A DNA stretch of 64,000 nucleotides from Chitinophagaceae bacterium (lineage in GTDB: Bacteria > Bacteroidota > Bacteroidia > Chitinophagales > Chitinophagaceae): positions 124,001 to 188,000 of the forward strand of contig JAIEMK010000036.1 in NCBI GenBank assembly GCA_019752295.1, written 5' to 3'. How positions within the stretch are numbered: the stretch's first letter is position 1; the number at the start of each line of letters is the position of its first letter. The notes under the pieces are model-generated. The model did no database searches. It was not told the origin of the DNA and saw nothing but the letters and a program-made list of their open reading frames with translations. Below, piece by piece: positions 45,450 through 53,272 of this stretch. The translations under genes were made by a program, and so were the position numbers.

Positions 45450-48400
45450 TTAATTCAATGTAGTTATTTTTGATTTAAGAGTGGCCCACTTGTTTGTAAG
45501 TTCTATGAGCTGCTCATTGATTTGTTTCACTGCTTTTATTGTTTGTGTGGTAGTCGTCATTTCTGTGTCTTGTAGTATTCCCAAAAGCCCTGCAAAAGCC
45601 GATTCCACCCCCGCAGGCGTAGGAATTGATTGGGCTACAGCGCCCCTTCTGTTTCTTGTTCCGCTCTCAAACAGAAGCAATTCCTGCTCCAAAGACTTTA
45701 GGGCTTCCGGAGCAATTGATTTGCCGTTTAATTTTTTTCTAGCGGCAGCTACTTCTGTGGCGATTGATTTAGTTTTGATTCGACCTTCATAACAAATAAG
45801 CGAAAGTGCATGTTGTTTTTGTAAATCGGCCATACTGGTTTTTACACGAGGATCCATTTTTATAGTAAGCGATTGACTGATTGTTTTACCATTTACTGTT
45901 AACTTAACGATATAAGTTCCCGGCATTACCCAAGGTGAAGTTGGGGATGGGGCGGTGTTCTCGTAAATTGCAGCAATAGGATAAGAAGCGGGTTCGTCGA
46001 AAGGTTTATAGTGCAAATCCCATACGAAACGATGCGATCCCGCATCAGCAGATAATATTTGCTGCGGACGAATCCAATATAAAGGAATATTTAGTTCCGG
46101 AATTTCGTAAGGGGTATCGTTACTGCTGAATTTCCTGACCGATTTACCGGCGGCATCAAAAATTTCAAGACTTACTTCACTGGCTGATTTTTCTGAAAGA
46201 TAATAATCGATCACAGCTCCGTCGGGAGGATTTTGGCCACCGGGTTCTTCCTGAGGGAAAGGAGTGTCGGTATTCATATTCCAGCGAACGCGAATTGCCT
46301 GTTGAGGTTTATAAAGGATGGTTTTTTCGGCGCTCAGTTTTGCATTGATCTGACGAAGAGGGGTGATATCATCCAGGATCCAAAAACTTCTACCGTGTGT
46401 TCCAATCACCAGATCGTCGTCTTTAATAACCAAGTCGCGTATAGAACTAGGTGGCATATTTAATTTGAGCGATTGCCAGTTTTCTCCGTCATCAAAAGAA
46501 ACATACACTGCATTTTCAGATCCGGCAAATAATAAACCCCTGCGTGTGGGGTCTTCGCGCACCACATTGATGGGCTCGTTGGATGGTAATCCTTTTGTGA
46601 TAAGCTTCCAAGTGTTACCGCCGTCGGTAGTTTTATAAGCATAAGGATGCATATCGTCGCAACGTATTCGATTCACTGCAGCGTATGCGGTGTTATTATC
46701 AAAATGACCGGCTTCCATCAATGCTATTTTACTCCAGGAACTTATTGCGGCGGGTGTTACATTCTTCCAGTTCTTGCCCCCATCCCGGGTTATCTGAATA
46801 TAGCCGTCGTCGGTTCCGGCCCAGATTGTATTGATGTCTTTAAAAGAAGGGGCAACTGTGTAAACCACACCGCGGCGTGGCATTTTTTTCAATTCATCTG
46901 TTGTGTAGATACCAACGCTCGCCGGAATATCCCAGCTTTCGCGTGTCAGATCCGGACTAATTACTTCCCAGTTAATTCCACCGTCTCTGGTTTTGAAAAT
47001 CACATTTCCTGCAAAGTATAAAGTTTTAGGATCGATGGGTGAAAACAAAACAGGGGCTGTTCTTAAAAAGCGATACTTACCGCTTCGAACTGCCTCGGGT
47101 GCAATATTTTGAACCTGTCCGGTAAGCTTATTGTATTTGGTGATTTTTCCTCCATAAATGATATTTGGATCGAGCGGATCTGCCGCTATATATCCATACT
47201 CTTCCACACCTACAGGATGCCATTCACGAAGGCCAATTTGCCCATCGTTACCCCTCGATGATATTCCAACTGAGCCACTCTCCTGCTGGGCGCCATACAC
47301 ATTATACGGAAAGGCATTATCGGTACTCACGTGATAAAACTGTGCAGTGGGTTGATTATACCAGCTCGAAAAAGTTTCACCCCCGTTTACAGTTACAATT
47401 CCACCCTGATCCAGAGCAAAAAGCATAATTTTTGGATTATTCGGATTAATCCAAATACGATGGTAGTCGTCTCCCCCCGGAGCCCCGCGGATGCCTTTCC
47501 AAGTTTTTGCGCCGTCTAAAGATTTCCATACAACCACATTGGCGCTATAAACGATATCGGCGTTATTCGGGTCTGTTTTGATCTCTGCAAAATCGCTTCC
47601 GCGCCCCCAGAAACGTCCGTCGGCATTTGCTAAAAACCAGCTTTCACCCGCGTCATCACTGCGATACACACCTCCATATTTTCCTGCATCAACGGTAGCA
47701 TATAAACGACTACTATTGCTCGGAGCAATACAAAATCCAATTCTTCCCAAACCCTGTTCCGGAGTGGGTAAACCATTTGTGAGTTTTTTCCATGTGCTAC
47801 CACCATCAGTTGATTTGAATAGTCCGCTTTCGGGCCCATTCCAGGCCCCATTTTCCCAAGGCCCCTGCCTGCCTGCCCACATATCGGCATAAAGAATATT
47901 GGCGTTATTCGGATCAAAATTTACTTGTATGGCCCCCGTATTTTCGTCTTTATACAAAACGCGCTCCCAGTTCTTTCCCCCATCCAAACTTCGATATACA
48001 CCGCGTTCGGTATTGGGTCCGTAGGGATGACCCAGCACGGCCACAAAAACACGATTCTCATTTTTTGGATCAATAATGATATCGCCAATTTGCTGACCAT
48101 CTTTCAGACCCATATTGGTCCATGTTTTACCTGCGTCAGTAGATTTATAAACGCCATCACCCACCGAAAGATCAGGGCGTTGAATACCCTCACCGCATCC
48201 TACATATACCACATTTGGATTTGATTCCGAAACGGCAATATCACCCACTGAGCCGGTTGACATTTCGTCGAAAATGGGCTTCCATGTGCGACCGTAATCA
48301 TCGCTTTTCCAGACACCACCATTGTTTACCCCGATATAAAAAATATTCGGCTGACTGGGTACGCCCACAGCTCCAACGGTTCTACCGCCTCTGTGTGGAC

Positions 48401-48533
48401 CAATCATTCGATATTGCATGGCGTTAAAATAACTGCCAGCAAAAGGTTGTGCGTTTATTTGATTAAAAAAAACGATAGTAACTAGCAGCAAGTAAAATTG
48501 CCGGCAAAGAATTTTTTTGGGATTCATGTTCAT
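45450..48533 (-). CDS. Exported VPS10/sortilin-like BNR-repeat protein
   Basis: A 1,027-residue protein with a signal peptide (YLLLVTIVFFNQINAQ) and a ten-bladed-type beta-propeller (about 35-700) made of BNR/Asp-box repeats: SDDYGRTWKP, STDAGKTWTN, SLDGGKNWER, STDGGSTWKK, SDDAGESWF, TRDGGINWE and TTDGGNTWKL. A C-terminal beta-sandwich region (about 720-900) and a helical tail follow. Similar proteins are annotated in Bacteroidota as glycosyl hydrolases or photosystem-assembly-like factors, but no sialidase catalytic arginines or aspartates were evident, so a binding or scaffold role is equally possible. It is monocistronic. Confidence 0.85.
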   Translation of the reverse strand: MNMNPKKILCRQFYLLLVTIVFFNQINAQPFAGSYFNAMQYRMIGPHRGGRTVGAVGVPSQPNIFYIGVNNGGVWKSDDYGRTWKPIFDEMSTGSVGDIAVSESNPNVVYVGCGEGIQRPDLSVGDGVYKSTDAGKTWTNMGLKDGQQIGDIIIDPKNENRVFVAVLGHPYGPNTERGVYRSLDGGKNWERVLYKDENTGAIQVNFDPNNANILYADMWAGRQGPWENGAWNGPESGLFKSTDGGSTWKKLTNGLPTPEQGLGRIGFCIAPSNSSRLYATVDAGKYGGVYRSDDAGESWFLANADGRFWGRGSDFAEIKTDPNNADIVYSANVVVWKSLDGAKTWKGIRGAPGGDDYHRIWINPNNPKIMLFALDQGGIVTVNGGETFSSWYNQPTAQFYHVSTDNAFPYNVYGAQQESGSVGISSRGNDGQIGLREWHPVGVEEYGYIAADPLDPNIIYGGKITKYNKLTGQVQNIAPEAVRSGKYRFLRTAPVLFSPIDPKTLYFAGNVIFKTRDGGINWEVISPDLTRESWDIPASVGIYTTDELKKMPRRGVVYTVAPSFKDINTIWAGTDDGYIQITRDGGKNWKNVTPAAISSWSKIALMEAGHFDNNTAYAAVNRIRCDDMHPYAYKTTDGGNTWKLITKGLPSNEPINVVREDPTRRGLLFAGSENAVYVSFDDGENWQSLKLNMPPSSIRDLVIKDDDLVIGTHGRSFWILDDITPLRQINAKLSAEKTILYKPQQAIRVRWNMNTDTPFPQEEPGGQNPPDGAVIDYYLSEKSASEVSLEIFDAAGKSVRKFSSNDTPYEIPELNIPLYWIRPQQILSADAGSHRFVWDLHYKPFDEPASYPIAAIYENTAPSPTSPWVMPGTYIVKLTVNGKTISQSLTIKMDPRVKTSMADLQKQHALSLICYEGRIKTKSIATEVAAARKKLNGKSIAPEALKSLEQELLLFESGTRNRRGAVAQSIPTPAGVESAFAGLLGILQDTEMTTTTQTIKAVKQINEQLIELTNKWATLKSKITTLN

Positions 48534-48640
48534 GTTTTATCAAAGTGATTGATATCCCAATATACAAAAGTGCCATAATAATATGGCACTAAAGGGTTTC
48601 AACGGTAAGACAAATAGTTTGACTTAGTACTCAAAAAATA

Positions 48641-50773
48641 TTATTCTTTATCCACTTCGTGTTTACTATAAGCTTCCATGAGTTTTTTCTGAATATCAAA
48701 AGCTACGGGAGCATAGGAATCGAATTGCATATTAAATCTTGCGCGACCTTGCGTAAGACTTCTCAATGAAGAGGAATATTGATGCATTTGCGATAGTGGA
48801 ACTTTAGCCGTGATTTTCTGAAAATGCCCCTCAGCTTCCATGCCTTCCACAACAGCCATTCTTGTTTGCAGGTCGCCCATTACCGAACCAACCTGATCGT
48901 CGGGGCAATAAATGGTAACCAAACTAATTGGTTCTAATAACTGAGGATCTGCGTCTTTGAATGCCATTCTGAATGCCTGTAAGCCGGCAATTTTAAAAGA
49001 AATATCGTTGCTGTCTACAGGGTGCATTTTACCATCGTAAACGCTTACCCGAACATCTCTTACATAAGATCCGGTGATGGGTCCATTTTGCATTTTTTCC
49101 ATTACCCCTTTTAAAATGGAAGGAAGAAAGCGGGTATCAATAGCGCCACCAACAATGCAATTCAGAAATACCAGTTTGCCACCCCAGTCAAGATTAATTT
49201 CGTCTCTTCCCCTTACATGTAATCCGGGAGGATCTGGAATTCCTTCGTACCAAGGCTCTACACGCATAAACACTTCTCCGAATTGTCCGGAACCACCACT
49301 TTGTTTTTTATGGCGATAGGTTGATTCTGCTACTTTACGAATGGTTTCGCGGTAAGGAATTTTTGGTTTGTCGATGGTAATTTCCAATTTGTGTATATGC
49401 GCAATCTTCCAAAGAATTACCTGCAAGTGCAATTCACCCTGACAGTGTAACAGGATTTGTTTTAATTCGGCGGATACTTCAAAATGAACAGTGGCATCTT
49501 CACCGATTAATGTATGAAGTGCCTGCGATAATTTTTCTTCTTCGCCTTTGTTTACAACTGCAATAGCAACAGTAACATTAGGTTTAGGAAAAATAATTGG
49601 CTCTAATTCCAGCCTCCTGCCTTTTTCGTGCAAAGTGTTGTTGACATGTGTGGAACGAAGTTTTAAAGTAGCGCCAATATCTCCCGCCACTAGTTCCTGA
49701 ACGGGTATTCTGTTGCGCCCCTCTAATAATAAAAGCTGATTTAGTTGTTCGGTAGTGCCGGTATTTTCGTTCACCAGTTCGCATCCCGCTTTTATTGTGC
49801 CACTATATACTTTAAACAAACTCAGTTCTCCGATATGTGGTTCGATGATTGTTTTAAAAATAAAAATGCAGGCAGGTCCCTTTGCATCGCAGGGTAACAA
49901 ACCACCTGATTTTGTTTTTTGTGCAGGCATTTCGTTTGCAGAGGGACAAACATTATCAATAAAGCCCATGATGCGACCGCTGCCCATATTTTTTTCTGCA
50001 GAGGCACAAAACAGGGGAAATATATCGTGACCAATCATGGCTTTGTGAAGTCCGGCTTTCATATCGTTTTCGTCCAATTCGCCTAGCTCAAAATATTTTT
50101 CCATTAACCCCTCATCGTTTGATGCTACGATTTCTACCAGTTCTTTATGCAGTTGATCGGCCCTTTGTTTTAAATGATCTGGTATGGGCAATTTAGCAGG
50201 CTTTCCTCCTTCGGGTCCGTACTGATACATTACCATATTCAGCACATCCACAATGGCATTAAAATTTTCGCCGGTCTGTACTGGAAATTGCACAGCCACA
50301 ACATTTGCTCCGAAATGCGATTTAGCTTCTTTCAAAGTTTTATCAAAATCAGCATCTTCTTTGTCCAGTTGATTTACCACAAAAAGAGTTGGTGTTTTAA
50401 ATTTCTCAGTGTACTCCCAAATAATATCGGTTCCTACTTCCACGCCCACAGCAGCGTTCAAGATCATTACACCGGTGTCGGCAACGCGCAAGGCACTGAT
50501 TAACTCTCCTGCAAAATCATCATAGCCGGGGGTGTCGATGATATTTATTTTATAATCGCGCCAAGGGGTATGCATTAAAGACGAAAAAACAGAACTCTGT
50601 CTTTCTGTTTCTAATTCATGGTAATCGCTCACAGTATTTTTTGCTGCGATGTTACCGCGGCGTTTAGTAACTCCTGCTTCGAACAACATGCATTCGGCCA
50701 TGGTTGTTTTACCGGAGCCGGCATGTCCAAGCAGGACAATATTTTTAACGTGATTAGTATCGTACTGAGCCAT
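48641..50773 (-). CDS. EF-G paralogue (EF-G2 type) with altered GTPase motifs
   Basis: 710 residues from the ATG at 50771-50773 (MAQYDTNHVKNIVLLGH); the open frame to 50806 adds 11 residues. All EF-G domains I-V are present (domain IV near YRHKKQSGGSGQFGEVFMRV), but the G domain is non-canonical. G1 is GHAGSGKT. The switch I ERGITI segment reads ERQSSVF, losing the Mg-binding Thr. G3 reads DTPGYDDF, with Tyr for the catalytic His. G4 reads NQLD, not NKxD. The sequence resembles EF-G2 of Bacteroides thetaiotaomicron, reported to support translocation without GTP hydrolysis and to be needed under carbon limitation. It is thus unlikely to be the main EF-G, which should be elsewhere. Confidence 0.9.
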   Translation of the reverse strand: MAQYDTNHVKNIVLLGHAGSGKTTMAECMLFEAGVTKRRGNIAAKNTVSDYHELETERQSSVFSSLMHTPWRDYKINIIDTPGYDDFAGELISALRVADTGVMILNAAVGVEVGTDIIWEYTEKFKTPTLFVVNQLDKEDADFDKTLKEAKSHFGANVVAVQFPVQTGENFNAIVDVLNMVMYQYGPEGGKPAKLPIPDHLKQRADQLHKELVEIVASNDEGLMEKYFELGELDENDMKAGLHKAMIGHDIFPLFCASAEKNMGSGRIMGFIDNVCPSANEMPAQKTKSGGLLPCDAKGPACIFIFKTIIEPHIGELSLFKVYSGTIKAGCELVNENTGTTEQLNQLLLLEGRNRIPVQELVAGDIGATLKLRSTHVNNTLHEKGRRLELEPIIFPKPNVTVAIAVVNKGEEEKLSQALHTLIGEDATVHFEVSAELKQILLHCQGELHLQVILWKIAHIHKLEITIDKPKIPYRETIRKVAESTYRHKKQSGGSGQFGEVFMRVEPWYEGIPDPPGLHVRGRDEINLDWGGKLVFLNCIVGGAIDTRFLPSILKGVMEKMQNGPITGSYVRDVRVSVYDGKMHPVDSNDISFKIAGLQAFRMAFKDADPQLLEPISLVTIYCPDDQVGSVMGDLQTRMAVVEGMEAEGHFQKITAKVPLSQMHQYSSSLRSLTQGRARFNMQFDSYAPVAFDIQKKLMEAYSKHEVDKE

Positions 50774-50799
50774 AAAATATTTTTTTAGGTGAGGGATAA

Positions 50800-50837
50800 A
50801 AACCACCAGCCAATCTATTCAGACTGGCTGGTGGTTT
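50800..50837 (-). terminator. Terminator between the His-rich gene and the EF-G2 gene
   Basis: AAACCACCAGCCA / TGGCTGGTGGTTT, a 13-bp perfect stem with a 12-base loop and a T run on the minus strand, 10 bases after the stop of the 118-residue gene. EF-G2 must therefore have its own promoter, within about 27 bases or overlapping this element. Confidence 0.85.
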
Positions 50838-50846
50838 AAATGCGTT

Positions 50847-51203
50847 TTATTGATTTACAAATTGGTGAAAATCCATTTCTAGTTTATCGAGATATCCTAA
50901 CAGCAGATCCAGCTTTTCTTTCATGCGATGATGCGGAATGCGGTGTCCGAAATTTGGATGCCTTTGGGCTTCGGTGACATGATGTTTTATTTCGTGTTTT
51001 AAGTCGTGAATATTAATCAACTGAATGTGAAATTGGTTATGAAAATGTTCGATGCCTTCCAATATTGCCGTGCCTGTTTTTCCGGGTGCAAAAAAATATA
51101 ATTCCGTTTTTAGTTTGTTGAATTTTGCGCGATAGGATGCCAGTATTTCATACCATTTATTACATTCTTCTATGATCGCAATGTGCTGTGCTTCTGTTAT
51201 CAT
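50847..51203 (-). CDS. Small histidine-rich helical protein of unknown function
   Basis: A 118-residue cytoplasmic protein, predicted mostly helical, with about fourteen histidines concentrated in its second half (IEHFHNQFHIQL, IHDLKHEIKHH, GHRIPHHRM). The spacing does not match hemerythrin ligands exactly, but metal binding is plausible. I do not recognise the family. It is a single-gene unit with a strong terminator, and 87 bases upstream of its ATG lies a perfect Crp/Fnr-type dyad (51290-51305), suggesting activation by a Crp/Fnr-family regulator, possibly in response to low oxygen or nitrosative stress. That regulation is inference from the sequence pattern. Confidence 0.65.
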   Translation of the reverse strand: MITEAQHIAIIEECNKWYEILASYRAKFNKLKTELYFFAPGKTGTAILEGIEHFHNQFHIQLINIHDLKHEIKHHVTEAQRHPNFGHRIPHHRMKEKLDLLLGYLDKLEMDFHQFVNQ

Positions 51204-51260
51204 TTGGATTGTTTTTAGATTGAAAAATGTTTAGGAGGGTTTGCTTTTGTTTTACCACTA

Positions 51261-51305
51261 TAAATTTAAAAATAGGGCAAACCAAAAACCATGACAACGG
51301 TCATG
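51261..51305 (-). promoter_or_regulatory. Putative Crp/Fnr-type activator site and promoter of the His-rich gene
   Basis: CATGACAACGGTCATG (51290-51305) is a 6-bp perfect dyad with a 4-base spacer, the geometry of Crp/Fnr-family operators (TGAC-N4-GTCA). A -7-like TAAATTTA (51261-51268) would put transcription start near 51254 and the dyad centre about 43 bases upstream of it, as for a class II activated promoter. Confidence 0.45.
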
Positions 51306-51416
51306 CTTATAGCAGTAAAAGCCAGTTATATTAGAGCAGGCAGGTGATTTGGGAACATCAGAAACGGAAAGAAAAGCCGGTCAATCTTTAGTCAGCGCAA
51401 TCAAAATTTAAAACAT

Positions 51417-52253
51417 TTATTCAGCAGCCCGCTCCAAAGCGGCAATATCCAGTTTCTTCATCTTTAATATCTCCTGCATTACTTTGTTTGAAGTTGCTGG
51501 ATTGCTCATCAGCTTTGAAAGAGAAGAAGGAATGATCTGCCAGGATACGCCGTAGGGGTCAACCAGCCACCCACATCTCGATTCTTTACCGCCATTGGCA
51601 GTGAGCGAATTCCAATAGTGATCGATTTCTTCCTGTGTATCACATTGTACCACATAAGAAAATGCTTCATTAAACTGAAACTGGTGATCTCCAGGTCCGT
51701 CCATTGCTACGATAGAATAATCCTGGATATGAAAACGACCGAACATTAATTTACCCTCTGCTTGTGGTGCTCCAGCTCCGTATAATTCTTTGATATCTGT
51801 TCCTGATAACGGAAAGATTGATTGATAAAGTTCCATGGCTTCAATTCCCCTACCATATTGTGTATTTGCAAAAAGCATAGACGGAGATAAGTCAACCATG
51901 TCGGCCAACATCAATTGCCAGGTCATTCCAAACTTATCTTTTATCCATCCATAGCGTTCTGCCCAAGGATATTTATCGATGGCCATCATTACAGTACCTC
52001 CATCACTAAGTTTTTCCCAGGCACTATCAATCGCCTCCTTGCTATTTAAGTGTACCAAAAAAGAAATAGATGCGTTGAGTTTGAAATGTGGTCCACCGTT
52101 CAGGCCCATAATCTTTTTACCCATTAGTTCAAACATCACCACCATGCCCGAATCGGAAAGCAGTTTAGAATTTGGAAAGATATTACAATAGAATTCTGCG
52201 GCTGCATTGGCTTGTCCATCAAACCATAGGCATGGATATATTTTCTTAGGCAT
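51417..52253 (-). CDS. Double PhnB-like VOC-superfamily protein
   Basis: A 278-residue cytoplasmic protein of two VOC (glyoxalase/bleomycin-resistance fold) domains. The first (1 to about 125) begins KIYPCLWFDGQANAAAEFYC and the second (about 130-265) includes RGIEAMELYQSIFPLS. Each ends in the DKFGMTWQLM / DPYGVSWQIIP motif typical of PhnB-type proteins, once labelled 3-demethylubiquinone-9 3-methyltransferase. True substrates are unknown for most members. A C-terminal helix (MKKLDIAALERAAE) follows. It is a single gene, transcribed away from the L,D-transpeptidase-like gene with a 61-base gap upstream. Confidence 0.9.
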   Translation of the reverse strand: MPKKIYPCLWFDGQANAAAEFYCNIFPNSKLLSDSGMVVMFELMGKKIMGLNGGPHFKLNASISFLVHLNSKEAIDSAWEKLSDGGTVMMAIDKYPWAERYGWIKDKFGMTWQLMLADMVDLSPSMLFANTQYGRGIEAMELYQSIFPLSGTDIKELYGAGAPQAEGKLMFGRFHIQDYSIVAMDGPGDHQFQFNEAFSYVVQCDTQEEIDHYWNSLTANGGKESRCGWLVDPYGVSWQIIPSSLSKLMSNPATSNKVMQEILKMKKLDIAALERAAE

Positions 52254-52314
52254 CTTTCGATTTTAAATCAAAATATAAAAAAAATCGATCAACAGGTAAA
52301 AATTGTGATGGAAA

Positions 52315-53070
52315 TTAAGAGGCAAGATTATTCAGCAGCTTGCTATGCGAAACATAGTATTTATCGGGGCTGTATACGAACAAACAGCTTCCGTTTCGGA
52401 TGGTTTCGATGATAGGTTTTTTTAGCGCTTCCGGAATGGCGGGGCAACCCTGACTGCGACCGATAGCACCTTTTTGATTTGCCGCTTTTTCGGTTACATA
52501 TTTGGCGCTATGAATTACAATACCACGATTATAGGCATTGTCGTTGATACCTTCTTCCTGTCCTTCCAAACGAAGCGAAAACCCGTGTTTACCATTATAA
52601 GTATCGGCAGTAGTATAAAAACCAAGACTACTTTTAAAGCTATTAAAAGCATTGGAAAATTTAGTAGCTAAAATGGTACCAGAGTTGCGGCCATGCGAAA
52701 CAAAAGTGTTGAATAGCAACTGACCACTAGCCAGATCAAGCACGAATAAACGTTTCTTGCTGGAAGGCAAACTAAAGTCGATGATGGTAAGGATATTATC
52801 TTTCTGAATTTTACCGGATTCCACTAAAACGTTATAACCTGTTATGGCGTATTCAAAAGCTTCTTTAGATAAACCAAGTTCGGATAGTTGAAGGGAGTCG
52901 TATAACGAAACGTTTTTATCAGAGTTCTTGCCGGTTGTAGGGGCATGCGCAGTTAAGCTTGCTTTTTTACTAAAAGCTTTTGACTTACCTGTTCCAAATA
53001 CAAAAGACCCCATCAGCATAGCCACGGGTATCAGGTAAATCTTAATTTTCTTGAACTGATTAAAACGCAT
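52315..53070 (-). CDS. Murein L,D-transpeptidase catalytic-domain protein
   Basis: 251 residues from the ATG at 53068-53070 (MRFNQFKKIKIYLIPVAML), giving a hydrophobic export segment; the open frame to 53121 adds 17 residues. The catalytic region belongs to the YkuD_2 group: SHGRNSG (about 135-141), a FYTTADTYNGKHGFSLRLEG segment, GIVIHSAKYV and the nucleophile motif GRSQGCPAIP near 210, where the Cys attacks the peptidoglycan stem peptide. It probably forms 3-3 crosslinks or attaches proteins to the wall in the periplasm. It is divergent from the UvrD-type helicase gene. Confidence 0.88.
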   Translation of the reverse strand: MRFNQFKKIKIYLIPVAMLMGSFVFGTGKSKAFSKKASLTAHAPTTGKNSDKNVSLYDSLQLSELGLSKEAFEYAITGYNVLVESGKIQKDNILTIIDFSLPSSKKRLFVLDLASGQLLFNTFVSHGRNSGTILATKFSNAFNSFKSSLGFYTTADTYNGKHGFSLRLEGQEEGINDNAYNRGIVIHSAKYVTEKAANQKGAIGRSQGCPAIPEALKKPIIETIRNGSCLFVYSPDKYYVSHSKLLNNLAS

Positions 53071-53272
53071 GAAATTTACCCGAATGGTTGAAATAAGGAG
53101 GAACATTATTCGGGATTGCAAATTTAATTAATCTTTACCGTCCTACCAGCTTAAATACGGAAGCTTAGCCAAGGTTTAACGAAAATGGGGCTGATTTAAC
53201 CGTTTTTTAGGTATTTGGACAATTGTTTTCCACGTTTAGGTTTTCAATAATGCATCTGTTTAACTTGCAGCC

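Noticed and set aside
47328..47333. CACGTG in the sortilin-like gene as parS
   Set aside because: Only a partial right arm matches; no palindrome.
53226..53234. TTTTCCACG upstream of the helicase gene as a DnaA box or half parS
   Set aside because: Two mismatches to the DnaA box, isolated, and only half of a parS palindrome.
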